Assembly (NCBI GenBank): GCA_019218315.1
Contig: JAHUUI010000001.1
Span: 479,722 to 543,721 of the forward strand
Length of the DNA: 64,000 bases
From: Cardiobacteriaceae bacterium TAE3-ERU3
GTDB lineage: Bacteria; Pseudomonadota; Gammaproteobacteria; Cardiobacteriales; Cardiobacteriaceae
Direction of reading: 5' to 3'
Shown here: one piece after another, positions 26,825 to 34,891 of the stretch
Numbering within the stretch: position 1 is the first letter of the stretch
Layout: the number at the start of each line of letters is the position of its first letter
The notes under the pieces: model-generated
What the model was told of the DNA's origin: nothing
What the model saw: the letters and a program-made list of their open reading frames with translations, nothing else
Databases searched by the model: none
Made by a program: the position numbers and the translations under genes

Positions 26825-27315
26825 TTATCGCCACTGTTCAGGGTTGCGTAGGGCAGCGGTAAATGTGCCGTAGGTTTCGCTGTCGAGTAGTTCGTGCAAC
26901 CGTTCCTGGGTTAAAGGAGGTTGCTTGCCGAGCAGCAAAGGCCATTGCAGGATATCCAATACGATTTGTGCGGCAGTCATGCTGCTTTCATCATTGAGCC
27001 ATTCAAGATAGCTTTGTTGGTATGCCTGTTCGCGCAATCGGCCCAGGATGGTTTCGACTTGTGCTTGTTCAGCAGGGCCGGCTAGAGCCAAAGCGGTAAA
27101 GTTCGGGTCTTCACTCCAGTATTCATATTCATGAATGACGAGATAATTCGAGCACACATACTGCATAACTTCGATGGGCTGATGTGCCAGAAATTCGTAG
27201 CCATTGTCAATGTTAACGGGCTGTGTCCATGCATGCGGCAATAGCGCCAGCCGTTCGGCAGGGGCAGAGTGAGAAATTCGAGTGCGGTATAGAGTGTGGG
27301 ATTGTTGTCATTCAT
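26825..27315 (-). pseudogene. Hypothetical protein, probably frameshifted near its N-terminus
   Basis: The likely start at 27315 reads MNDNNPTLYTALEFLTLPLP, but this frame then degenerates. From about residue 18 a second frame takes over (APAERLALLPHAWTQPVNID) and runs 138+ residues to 26825 with protein-like composition (YEFLAHQPIEVMQYVCSNYL; LLDSETYGTF). One missing base near 27250-27275, in C-rich DNA, would join them. Alternatively translation starts at the TTG at 27241 and no frameshift exists. The family is not recognised; size and acidity are like small immunity proteins. A parS-like site lies 14 bp upstream. Confidence 0.45.
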
Positions 27316-27329
27316 ATACTTTTATTGCA

Positions 27330-27345
27330 CGTTTCACGTGGAACG
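27330..27345. other. parS-like ParB binding site (site 5)
   Basis: CGTTTCACGTGGAACG, a near-palindrome with the CACGTG core and 13 of 16 matches to consensus, in the short leader of the hypothetical gene starting at 27315. Confidence 0.5.
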
Positions 27346-27413
27346 TTGCTGTCGGGTTTGGAGACTATTGATAGTCCAAATATGTGAAGTGTCTAAAATA
27401 TAGACAGCACCTG

Positions 27414-28220
27414 CTAAATGCGTCCCCATTCTGACCAAGAACCGTCATAGAGGCTAACTTTATTGATGCCTGCTTCAAGTGCAGCAAGTAAAACGATGCA
27501 GGCGGTTACGCCAGAGCCGCAATAAAAATACACATTGTCATTTGTATTAATAGCTTGTGCTGTAAAGAGTTCGTGTAATTCAGATTTTGTTTTGTAATGA
27601 CCATGCTCCAATACGCTGATAAAAGGAATGTTTATAGCCGTAGGAATATGCCCACTTTGTAGCCCTTGCCTTGGTTCAGGAATAATACCGAGAAAACGTT
27701 CATGGCTTCTGGCATCGACAATTTTGCTGCCTATCTGCTGTGATGATGCAGACAGATCACTTTTCTTGCAAACCAGCTCTGGCTGGTAAGTGGCTGTCCA
27801 GCTGGAAAGAGCTTTTGCAGATGAGGCTTGTGTTGATAATGGATATTTCTTAGCCAGCCATTCAGGCAATCCACCATCCAGAACAAACACACGTTTATGG
27901 CCAAATAGTTTACATAGAAACTACGCACGAGGTGATGAGTAAATGCCTTTGCTATCATAGATGACAATAGTTGAGTTCTGTTTGATGCCGAGCTTTCGCA
28001 TACCGGCTGTAAATTGCGCTGTATTTGGTATGGTATGTGGCAAGTCAGAATCTGAATCAGAAAAGTCGTGTTCAATATCAAAGATCTGAGCTTTGGGAAT
28101 GTAATACTCTGTCGCGCTATTATCGCCTTGAATACTGTCCATACTTGCGTCAAGCACAATCAGGTTGGGGTTATCCAGGTTTGCGACGAGCCAGTCACTG
28201 TTGACAAGATTACTGCTCAT
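27414..28220 (-). pseudogene. sseA: 3-mercaptopyruvate/thiosulfate sulfurtransferase with in-frame amber stop
   Basis: Two-domain rhodanese that would move sulfane sulfur from 3-mercaptopyruvate or thiosulfate to an acceptor. The N-terminal domain (MSSNLVNSDWLVANLDNPNL ... IVIYDSKGIYSSPRA) stops at TAG 27923-27921. The same frame then continues FLCKLFGHKRVFVLDGGLPE and on to the catalytic domain with CGSGVTAC. Homologues have Trp at the stop position (PRAWW..F), so one TGG-to-TAG change explains it. Both halves are otherwise intact, which implies recent loss, readthrough or a sequencing error. AAAGGAATCCCTC precedes the ATG. Confidence 0.85.
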
Positions 28221-28238
28221 GAGGGATTCCTTTATCAA

Positions 28239-28254
28239 TGTTTCACGTGGAACA
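28239..28254. other. parS-like ParB binding site (site 6)
   Basis: TGTTTCACGTGGAACA, one base from the exact parS consensus. It fills the gap between the stop of the beta-propeller gene (28255) and the sseA start (28220). Confidence 0.72.
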
Positions 28255-29391
28255 TTAAAAGCAGATATTATTGCTGCTATTCATGACGATGCGATAGGGT
28301 TGCTCAAGGGCGGGCAGATCGATGATGTGTCTAAGGGTGAGGCGTTGCAAGTCGTAAACGAATAGAGCATTTTGCCCACTACGTGTGAATAGGACATATT
28401 TGCTACTCCCGCTGATCCAAATATTCATAATGGGTTGATCAGTGGAAAAGTACTGCTCAGCAATAACGTCGAGCGTAGTGAAATCTCGGATTTGTAGACA
28501 ACCATCACCAGCGATAACCAGATATTTATCAAGCCAACCACTGCGCAAGTAGCGTGGGATGAAGTCAAGCTGTGTACTGATGATTTGTTCAGGACTATGC
28601 GGATCAAGATAGACGCGCAGTATACCGCCAAGAGTGGCAAAAGCAGCATGACCACTGTCGCTGATGTACGGGTCAATGAACAGAGTGTCGTCATCAGACG
28701 GAAATTGATCGAGCAGAATTTCACGTTCGGTATCGTAGAGATAGGCAGTATCACGATGGTAATCGGTAAAAGCAAGGATGGTGTTGGCTGGGTTAGTCAT
28801 ACCATGCGCGAAGCCATGTTCGCCGCCAACGGGAAGGGTTTGCCATTGCGGTTCGCGTTGAGGAATATGGATGGTTTTGATACCGTTGCTGCGTTGTTGT
28901 AAAACGCTGATATGACCGCTAATACTATTGATGACCGTAGAAAAATGAGCAAATTTCGCTTGAAAATGGTCAGGCAATATATCGAGGTTGCCGCTTTTAT
29001 AATCAAGAAGGGCAATTTGGCTTTCTAGGGCGACAATCAGCAAGCTGGTTTTGGGCAGGAAAAAGAGCCTATAGGCCGGGGTGGGTAAGTCGAAGTGGTG
29101 TAGCCGTTGGGTGGCAAGGTCATAAAGATATACGCCACTGATGATGCGATCGGTAAAAGCAAGGTAGGGTGCGTCTTTGCTGCTGGCAATCAGCTTGGGT
29201 AGGATAGGCAGGTCTAATATGCCAGTTTGTGTGCCACGCGTAATGTCGGCAATGGCAATAGTGTGGCGGATGATATCAGTAATGAAGGCGAGATTGGCGG
29301 GGCTATATTGTGCGCTATCAGCAAGGCTATATGGTGTCGCGAGTAGTGCACCGCTACCGATGGCAAACTGGAGCAGTTGGCGGCGCTGCAT
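28255..29391 (-). CDS. Periplasmic beta-propeller protein (YVTN-like; DUF1513-like)
   Basis: A 378-residue protein with a twin-arginine-like signal (MQRRQLLQFAIGSGALLATP), then repeated blade-like segments such as SSKDAPYLAFTDRIISGVYL, TTLDVIAEQYFSTDQPIMNI and SSKYVLFTRSGQNALFVYDL. These fit a YVTN/WD-like propeller; DUF1513, often found with iron-uptake genes, is a possible family. No enzyme residues were recognised. It follows the TlpA-like gene by 3 bp, so with it and the oxidoreductase gene forms an operon. Confidence 0.65.
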   Translation of the reverse strand: MQRRQLLQFAIGSGALLATPYSLADSAQYSPANLAFITDIIRHTIAIADITRGTQTGILDLPILPKLIASSKDAPYLAFTDRIISGVYLYDLATQRLHHFDLPTPAYRLFFLPKTSLLIVALESQIALLDYKSGNLDILPDHFQAKFAHFSTVINSISGHISVLQQRSNGIKTIHIPQREPQWQTLPVGGEHGFAHGMTNPANTILAFTDYHRDTAYLYDTEREILLDQFPSDDDTLFIDPYISDSGHAAFATLGGILRVYLDPHSPEQIISTQLDFIPRYLRSGWLDKYLVIAGDGCLQIRDFTTLDVIAEQYFSTDQPIMNIWISGSSKYVLFTRSGQNALFVYDLQRLTLRHIIDLPALEQPYRIVMNSSNNICF

Positions 29392-29394
29392 AGT

Positions 29395-29988
29395 TTATTC
29401 CACTTCGTGCAAGGCAACGAGGCAAGTGCCAAGTTGCTCACCATCGTGGATGGCTTGATTACGCGTACCGATGAGTTGGTTACCGTAGAAGACAGCATTA
29501 TATGGCAACCCTTGTGCATTGACGGTTTGCAGAATGTTTTCCGGTGCCGGCGTACCGATCAATTCGTATGGTGCGTCAATTTGTTCGGCAAATTTGCTGA
29601 TGATGTCGGGGCTATCCCCAAGGTTGAGCATGTCAATTGAGGCGGGGATGGTTTCGCCAAGCTCTACGAGGATGGGCAATTCTGCGCGGCACGGCGCACA
29701 CCAAGTCGCCCAGACGTTGACAAAGTGCACCGGCGACATATTGCTTAGATGGCTAAGCCCGAAGTCATCAAGGGTAATGGAACTGTCTGTAAGAGGGGTG
29801 AAAGTGGCTTTGCAAGCCGGGGCGTTTGCGATGGTGTGCTGTGCTTGTACGAGTTGTTCGGCTGTGGGCTGCTCTGGCAGCTGTGAAGATTCATAAGTAG
29901 CCGGATAAAAGGCAAACAGCAAGCCGCTCAGTAATGCTGGTGCCATATTGTTGGCAGGGTTAAAGAGCGTCAATAAGGACAGTAACAT
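29395..29988 (-). CDS. TlpA-like thioredoxin-fold protein
   Basis: A 197-residue protein with an N-terminal hydrophobic anchor or signal (MLLSLLTLFNPANN...LLSGLLFAFY) and a thioredoxin fold carrying WCAPC (~96-100) in FVNVWATWCAPCRAELPILV. TlpA/ResA-like proteins act on the periplasmic side, reducing disulfides for cytochrome maturation or copper handling. The cis-proline region appears as AQGLPYNAVFYG. The ATG at 29988 is preferred over a TTG at 29994. The stop of the oxidoreductase gene lies immediately upstream. Confidence 0.8.
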   Translation of the reverse strand: MLLSLLTLFNPANNMAPALLSGLLFAFYPATYESSQLPEQPTAEQLVQAQHTIANAPACKATFTPLTDSSITLDDFGLSHLSNMSPVHFVNVWATWCAPCRAELPILVELGETIPASIDMLNLGDSPDIISKFAEQIDAPYELIGTPAPENILQTVNAQGLPYNAVFYGNQLIGTRNQAIHDGEQLGTCLVALHEVE

Positions 29989-29990
29989 AA

Positions 29991-30938
29991 TCAATTCTCG
30001 TCAGTAATATCGAGTACGAGTTTGCCATAAGTACGGCCGCTTTCCTGTGCTTTGTGTGCTTCGCTAGCGTCGCACAAAGGATATTTTTGTGCGATGTGCA
30101 AGGTCAGGCTGCCATCAGCAAGGTGCGCGAGCAATTTATCGAGAGTGGCTGCATCGGGCTTGACGATGAAGCCGACAACATCAATGCCTTTGCTTTCGCC
30201 AGCGGCTTTGAGGGTCGGGACATGAATGCTCGGCAAGCAAATAGCACGACCACCATCACGTAAAGTAGCAAGTGCAGCAACACCAGCATCACCACCAACC
30301 AGATCAAGCAGTAAATCTGCTTCAAGTGATGGAAAGCCGTCACAATCGCGGTAGTTAATCCAATTTTCGATTGATACATACTCTTTAATCAAGTTGTATT
30401 TATCCTCTGATGCAATGACGCTGATGGTTGCGCCCGTTTTAGCGAGTAACTGCAAGGCAATATGCCCAACGCCTCCAGCCGGAGCACTGATGACTACGTG
30501 ATCACCAGCCTGAATATTGGCTTTCTCGATCAGCTGCCATGCGGTCTCACCAGCACACGGCAATGCACCTGCATGCTCTAATGAGACATTCTGTGGAACA
30601 TGCGCAAGTAAATCAGCTTGGACGCTCACATAACGAGCATAAGCACCACCATCAAAACTTAATGCACAAACACGATCTCCGACATTAAAACGCGGATCTT
30701 TACTCTCCACTACAATACCGGCGAGATCAAAGCCTAGAATAGCGGGCAAATCATCAGCAATTTTTTCTGCAGCCCAGCCAAGCCCAGCACGGGTTTTGCA
30801 ATCAATCGGATTAACACCTGCGAAGTGATTTTCAACCAGCACTTCACCTTCAGCACAGGTTGGGCATAGATAATCTCGATGAAAATTTAACTTTTCAGCG
30901 CTGCCAAAGGCATCAATAGTGATAGTGGGGTTGACCAT
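29991..30938 (-). CDS. Quinone oxidoreductase-like medium-chain reductase
   Basis: A 315-residue medium-chain dehydrogenase/reductase of the zinc-free quinone oxidoreductase type: GroES-like N-domain with HFAGVNPIDCKTRAG and LGFDLAGIVVE, then a Rossmann domain with APAGGVGHIALQLLAKTGA for NADPH. It should reduce quinones or enones, a detoxification role. The start at 30938 follows GGAGTGTTCT. A spaced inverted repeat, AGTACC...GGTACT, lies just upstream. It is first in a three-gene set with the TlpA-like and propeller genes. Confidence 0.85.
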   Translation of the reverse strand: MVNPTITIDAFGSAEKLNFHRDYLCPTCAEGEVLVENHFAGVNPIDCKTRAGLGWAAEKIADDLPAILGFDLAGIVVESKDPRFNVGDRVCALSFDGGAYARYVSVQADLLAHVPQNVSLEHAGALPCAGETAWQLIEKANIQAGDHVVISAPAGGVGHIALQLLAKTGATISVIASEDKYNLIKEYVSIENWINYRDCDGFPSLEADLLLDLVGGDAGVAALATLRDGGRAICLPSIHVPTLKAAGESKGIDVVGFIVKPDAATLDKLLAHLADGSLTLHIAQKYPLCDASEAHKAQESGRTYGKLVLDITDEN

Positions 30939-30990
30939 AGAACACTCCATTGAGGGATATCTCCTTATTATAGCGAGCTGAAAATTATTT

Positions 30991-31013
30991 AGTACCGATT
31001 GCCATTTGGTACT
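30991..31013. promoter_or_regulatory. Candidate operator upstream of the quinone oxidoreductase gene
   Basis: AGTACC (30991-30996) and GGTACT (31008-31013) form an inverted repeat with 11 bp between arms, 53 bp before the start codon. GTAC-type arms occur in operators of electrophile-sensing regulators, but no such regulator gene is seen nearby. The rest of the 349-bp gap (30939-31287) shows no convincing gene. Confidence 0.3.
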
Positions 31014-31287
31014 TGATACAAGATCATATACTCAGGTCAAAGATCATGACATACGGAAACACATTGGTTGATACACTATACTGCTCAAAAGCCAACCAAA
31101 TTCATATTCCTTGGTTTATGTATTTCCATACTCTATACACATACATCATCACTATCCAAACTCAAAATAAGTCACTCCATGTGAATTTCTTATCTACGAT
31201 ATGGAAATAGGCACAAGAAATGCTATTGCTGGAATCTTGATTGTTCTCTATTATCGATCACCTTACTGATTAATCGGAGTAATACCA

Positions 31288-32022
31288 TTGGATATACAGA
31301 AATATATAGAACGTATTGGCTTAGATCATACTCCTGACATCAGTATTCAGAGTTTAAGGCTACTACAAACTCAGCATCTCTTTTTCATTCCATTCGAGAA
31401 TTTGGATATACATAGCAACACGCCGATCAATCTTGATGAATCGGTGCTGTTCGAGAAAATCGTCACGCGCAAGCGTGGCGGTTATTGCTACGAACTCAAT
31501 GGATTGTTTTATAGCTTACTCGATGCATTAGGCTACGAGGTATGCCGTGTATCGGCACAAGTGCACCAACAAGGTGAGACTTTTGGTGAACCTTGTGACC
31601 ACATGGCGCTACTGGTCTCACTCGACGGCTGCGACTGGCTGGTTGATGTCGGCTTTGGTTCTTTTGCGCGCTACCCATTGCAGCTTGAGAGCGAAGAAAT
31701 ACAAGCTGATCCACACGGCAACTACCAAATCACGCCACATCGAGGACTTTATTTAGTCAGCGAAGATGGTAATCCCACTTATTTACTCGACCCGACTCCA
31801 CGAAAGCTGGCTGAGTTTGCCGCTATGAACCGATATCACCAAACCAGTCCTAAATCCTTTTTCACCAGTCAGCGCATGATCAGTCGCCCAACCGAACACG
31901 GCCGTATTACCCTGACTGACCAAGTGCTGAGGATCAGGGAAAACGGTAAGATAGAAGAAACGTCACTAAGTGATCCCATTCAGTTTGAACGAATGTACAC
32001 CAAGTATTTCAATACATTGTAA
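31288..32022 (+). CDS. Arylamine N-acetyltransferase
   Basis: A 244-residue NAT family enzyme that moves acetyl from acetyl-CoA to arylamines or hydrazines. The catalytic triad is visible: Cys67 in RKRGGYCYELN, His105 in EPCDHMALLV and Asp120 in WLVDVGFGS. The N-terminal motif FIPFENLDIH is characteristic. The start is a TTG at 31288, with CGGAG eight bases upstream; no ATG fits the family N-terminus. It is slightly shorter than the ~270-280-residue norm, with a reduced C-terminal domain. Monocistronic, next to two AraC regulator genes. Confidence 0.9.
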   Translation: MDIQKYIERIGLDHTPDISIQSLRLLQTQHLFFIPFENLDIHSNTPINLDESVLFEKIVTRKRGGYCYELNGLFYSLLDALGYEVCRVSAQVHQQGETFGEPCDHMALLVSLDGCDWLVDVGFGSFARYPLQLESEEIQADPHGNYQITPHRGLYLVSEDGNPTYLLDPTPRKLAEFAAMNRYHQTSPKSFFTSQRMISRPTEHGRITLTDQVLRIRENGKIEETSLSDPIQFERMYTKYFNTL

Positions 32023-32166
32023 TGAGCAGAAAATATAGCTGACTTATCCACCACATCACACATAAGATCATTGATGTCAAAATTTTGAGATATCATATTA
32101 AGATGACGCGGCAAATTAATCTTGTGTGCAATATGTACCTTTACTTAGATACACCAGACATGAAAA

Positions 32167-33288
32167 TCAGCTACCTATTGCTTGCTCACGCCACTCACTC
32201 ATAGTCATACCATAAGTTTTGCGGAAAATCTTCCCGACCTGACTTAAATCATCAAAGCCGCAGCGAGAGATCATATGCGAAAAAGACTCCATAGGGCTTG
32301 CCTTAATCAAACGAAGTAAGTATTCGAGTCGTAGCTTGGTCGCATACTTCGCCGGGCTGGTATCATAATATGCAAATATTTTATATAGTTGGCTGGTTGA
32401 GCAGCCAACTGCTTTTGCCAGTTTATGAATCCGTAGTGGCTGAGATATATGATTCAGCATATATTGCTCAGCTGCACTAAATTGTGCGGCGTACGATTTC
32501 TCTGAGTCTGAGGTACTTTTGTGTCCACTCAAGGCTTGGTTAGCCTCAAGGAGAATATGGTGGAGCATGGTTTCAACTTGCATCAACAATGCTTTTTTAC
32601 AAGTTTCATCGAGAGTTTGCCGTTGCTCAGCCAAAAACCTAATTCTTCCTTGGATAAATGGATAAAGGCTTGATTGCTTGATGAAGTTGGTCATTCTGTA
32701 TGGATCAGCAAAGCATTCTGGAGTTGAGTGGGGAAAATCATGGCGACATATTGGGATACGCAGTACTGCACCGGATCCAGCCTGATTTTTTAATGCGGAA
32801 ATATAGCGGCTATCGTAGAGCATGAAGTCATAATGATTTACTTTGATCGCCACTTCATCTTTAGCGCGATGGCTGCGCATAAGCTTAGCTTCCGCTTTGC
32901 TATTCAGGCTGAAATAAAAAGATAGCCAAAATAAATCCGCATCTGCATCATCAGTTTGCGTGAATGTACAATTTGCCGCATCATTAATACCCACACCAAG
33001 AATAATGCGCTTGGTAAAAGCAATTTCTACATCGACATATCCACTTTGGTTTTGCACTAAAGGCTCGACTTGTAACCCTTGGTAGACACTTGACAGATTA
33101 CTTCGCCAATAATCAAAGCGTTCTTTTTTGGGTAAAGCAGATGTAGAGAGGTGATGCGTACTGAAACCATCATGCAGCAGTGCTAGCCGCTGCTGCTCAC
33201 TTAATCTTTGCTGATTTTGTTCGAGGATAAGACTCAACATAATATTGCTTCTTTCAATGGAGGGCTTGCTATATTCTTCCGTACTCAT
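32167..33288 (-). CDS. AraC family transcriptional regulator (1)
   Basis: A ~373-residue regulator; an internal ATG at residue 17 could be the true start. The N-terminal part (RFDYWRSNLSSVYQGLQVEP) matches the AraC-binding-like domain found in FeaR-type regulators. The last ~100 residues are the double helix-turn-helix: IHKLAKAVGCSTSQLYKIF for the first reading helix and ISRCGFDDLSQVGKIFRKTYG for the second. It shares this layout with the gene at 33532-34575, so the two are paralogues. The regulon is unknown; the nearby surface-fibre locus is a candidate target. Confidence 0.85.
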   Translation of the reverse strand: MSTEEYSKPSIERSNIMLSLILEQNQQRLSEQQRLALLHDGFSTHHLSTSALPKKERFDYWRSNLSSVYQGLQVEPLVQNQSGYVDVEIAFTKRIILGVGINDAANCTFTQTDDADADLFWLSFYFSLNSKAEAKLMRSHRAKDEVAIKVNHYDFMLYDSRYISALKNQAGSGAVLRIPICRHDFPHSTPECFADPYRMTNFIKQSSLYPFIQGRIRFLAEQRQTLDETCKKALLMQVETMLHHILLEANQALSGHKSTSDSEKSYAAQFSAAEQYMLNHISQPLRIHKLAKAVGCSTSQLYKIFAYYDTSPAKYATKLRLEYLLRLIKASPMESFSHMISRCGFDDLSQVGKIFRKTYGMTMSEWREQAIGS

Positions 33289-33498
33289 AACTTTACAAAA
33301 TCGCAGTCTACGTATTCATGTTGCATGATCTAATTCCCTCACACCAGAGTAGGTTCAGATAGCGCAAATAAGTGAACGCTTATATTGGCATCCGAGCTTA
33401 TGGAGCAAAGGGTTGGTATCAATAATGAATAAAATCTATAAATACAAAAGTGTATGAGTATTAAAACACTTGTATCATTAGATAACCATCACTGGAAA

Positions 33499-33514
33499 TA
33501 GGTATATTTACCTA
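33499..33514. promoter_or_regulatory. Palindrome TAGGTA-TATT-TACCTA
   Basis: A perfect inverted repeat (6-bp arms, 4-bp spacer) between the two AraC genes. TAGGTATATTT from it recurs at 40039-40049 upstream of the hfaA-like gene, with an inverted partial copy near 40133. It may be a regulator-binding site. Confidence 0.35.
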
Positions 33515-33531
33515 AAAATCAATAAGCATTG

Positions 33532-34575
33532 TTATGGTTCTGAGGATTCATGCTGTATCTGCTTCCGGTAGCTGCTCATACTGACGCCATAATGTCTTTT
33601 AAATAGCTTTCCAGCCTGATCAATATTATTGAAACCGCACTGATAAACCAGTGTTGAGATATGCTGGTTTGCAAAACTCTTTTTGCTGAGCAACTGATGA
33701 AGCTTTTCAAGCTTAAGGCGGATAATGTGTTGGTAGGGTGTCGTATTGCAATGAGTGAAAGCACGAAACAATGTGGCTCTTGATGTACCTAGTGCATCAG
33801 AAAGGTCTTCTGGCTTCAAAGGCCGGGACATCTGATCCAAGATATATTGCTCAGCCGCAAAATAGAGGCCTCTATAGTGCGTTGCAGCCATACCCTCTAG
33901 ATCATCTTTCTGCACCATAGCACTGAGAATATTTTGTAAGATCTCTTCCAGAATTTGAATGGCACACTGGAAAAGGAAAAATAACGATGCCTCATCTGCT
34001 TCCTTTATAATACGCTGTAATTCAAAAAGATGTTGCTGTAAAAGTGGAAAAAGGTTGTGTTGACGGATAAGTGCTGTAGCTAATTCAGGGTTAAGCTGTT
34101 GCCATACACGATACTTTTCATGATCAGTATTTTCTATTGAAAATTGCCAAAGAATACCTTTTCCTGCCGATGACTTAATAGCAAATTCATATCGCTCATC
34201 AAAAATATAAAAATCACCAGCGCTGTAGGATGTCTTAATCTGTTTTTGATTGATGAAGTGCGTTGTTTCGCCATGTATTGTGATTGGGAAATAAAGACAT
34301 AACCAGAATGGCTTTACATCATCATGATGGGCTCCCTGAAAATGATAGACCGCATCAGCGGTATTGATCATTGCCAAAACATGCTGATCAAATCTACAGA
34401 CCGATGCAGATGCCTGAAAATCAGAACAAGGCTTTGCTTGTTTAATTTGCAATCTGGGAAAGATAGTGTTGATCATCTCATGCCATACACGGAAACGCTT
34501 TGATTCAGGCACATCATGCGTATCCATATATTGATATTGTAACGATTTACTATCTGAATTTATGTTGCTGAACAT
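33532..34575 (-). CDS. AraC family transcriptional regulator (2)
   Basis: A 347-residue paralogue of the regulator at 32167-33288. The sensor domain begins after MFSNINSDSKSLQYQY with ESKRFRVWHEMINTIFPRL. The C-terminal AraC helix-turn-helix pair is seen in PEDLSDALGTSRATLFRAF and YQCGFNNIDQAGKLFKRHYG. The chosen ATG at 34575 has AAAGGAAAA upstream; a TTG 33 bp earlier is an alternative. It is transcribed in the same direction as the surface-protein locus, 316 bp downstream of it. Confidence 0.85.
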   Translation of the reverse strand: MFSNINSDSKSLQYQYMDTHDVPESKRFRVWHEMINTIFPRLQIKQAKPCSDFQASASVCRFDQHVLAMINTADAVYHFQGAHHDDVKPFWLCLYFPITIHGETTHFINQKQIKTSYSAGDFYIFDERYEFAIKSSAGKGILWQFSIENTDHEKYRVWQQLNPELATALIRQHNLFPLLQQHLFELQRIIKEADEASLFFLFQCAIQILEEILQNILSAMVQKDDLEGMAATHYRGLYFAAEQYILDQMSRPLKPEDLSDALGTSRATLFRAFTHCNTTPYQHIIRLKLEKLHQLLSKKSFANQHISTLVYQCGFNNIDQAGKLFKRHYGVSMSSYRKQIQHESSEP

Positions 34576-34852
34576 AAAGTGCTTTTCCTTTATCTCGATA
34601 CTTACCAAAGAACAAGGCGATTTGTATAGCGTATCGCTTATATATCGCTAGGAAACTTTGCATTTCAATAAGAGCAATGCTTGAAATGTTAAGTTCTACA
34701 TACAGTATGGCATGGGGATGAGACGCAATATGAACATTTGAGAATTTTGGCCACATCCACTCCAATATGGGCTATTTCGATAAAAAATTAAGGTTCTTAC
34801 CAAGAAATCATATAAACATCCACCAACAGAGATGTTTGCGTCTGCTAAATAG
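34576..34852. other. Intergenic region upstream of AraC regulator 2
   Basis: About 280 bp between the surface protein terminator and regulator 2. It should hold the regulator promoter. No gene or repeat was recognised. Confidence 0.4.
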
Positions 34853-34883
34853 AAAAAGGGAAGAGCATGGCTCTTCCCTTTTT
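34853..34883. terminator. Strong terminator of the hfa-like locus
   Basis: A 14-bp perfect stem (AAAAAGGGAAGAGC pairing with its inverse) with a 3-base loop, 8 bp beyond the stop of the large surface protein gene and T-rich on the minus strand. Confidence 0.88.
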
Positions 34884-34891
34884 TGTCGGGA

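Noticed and set aside
31013-31210. 65-codon plus-strand frame upstream of the acetyltransferase
   Set aside because: No ribosome site, low-complexity composition, overlaps the operator-like repeat; judged intergenic.
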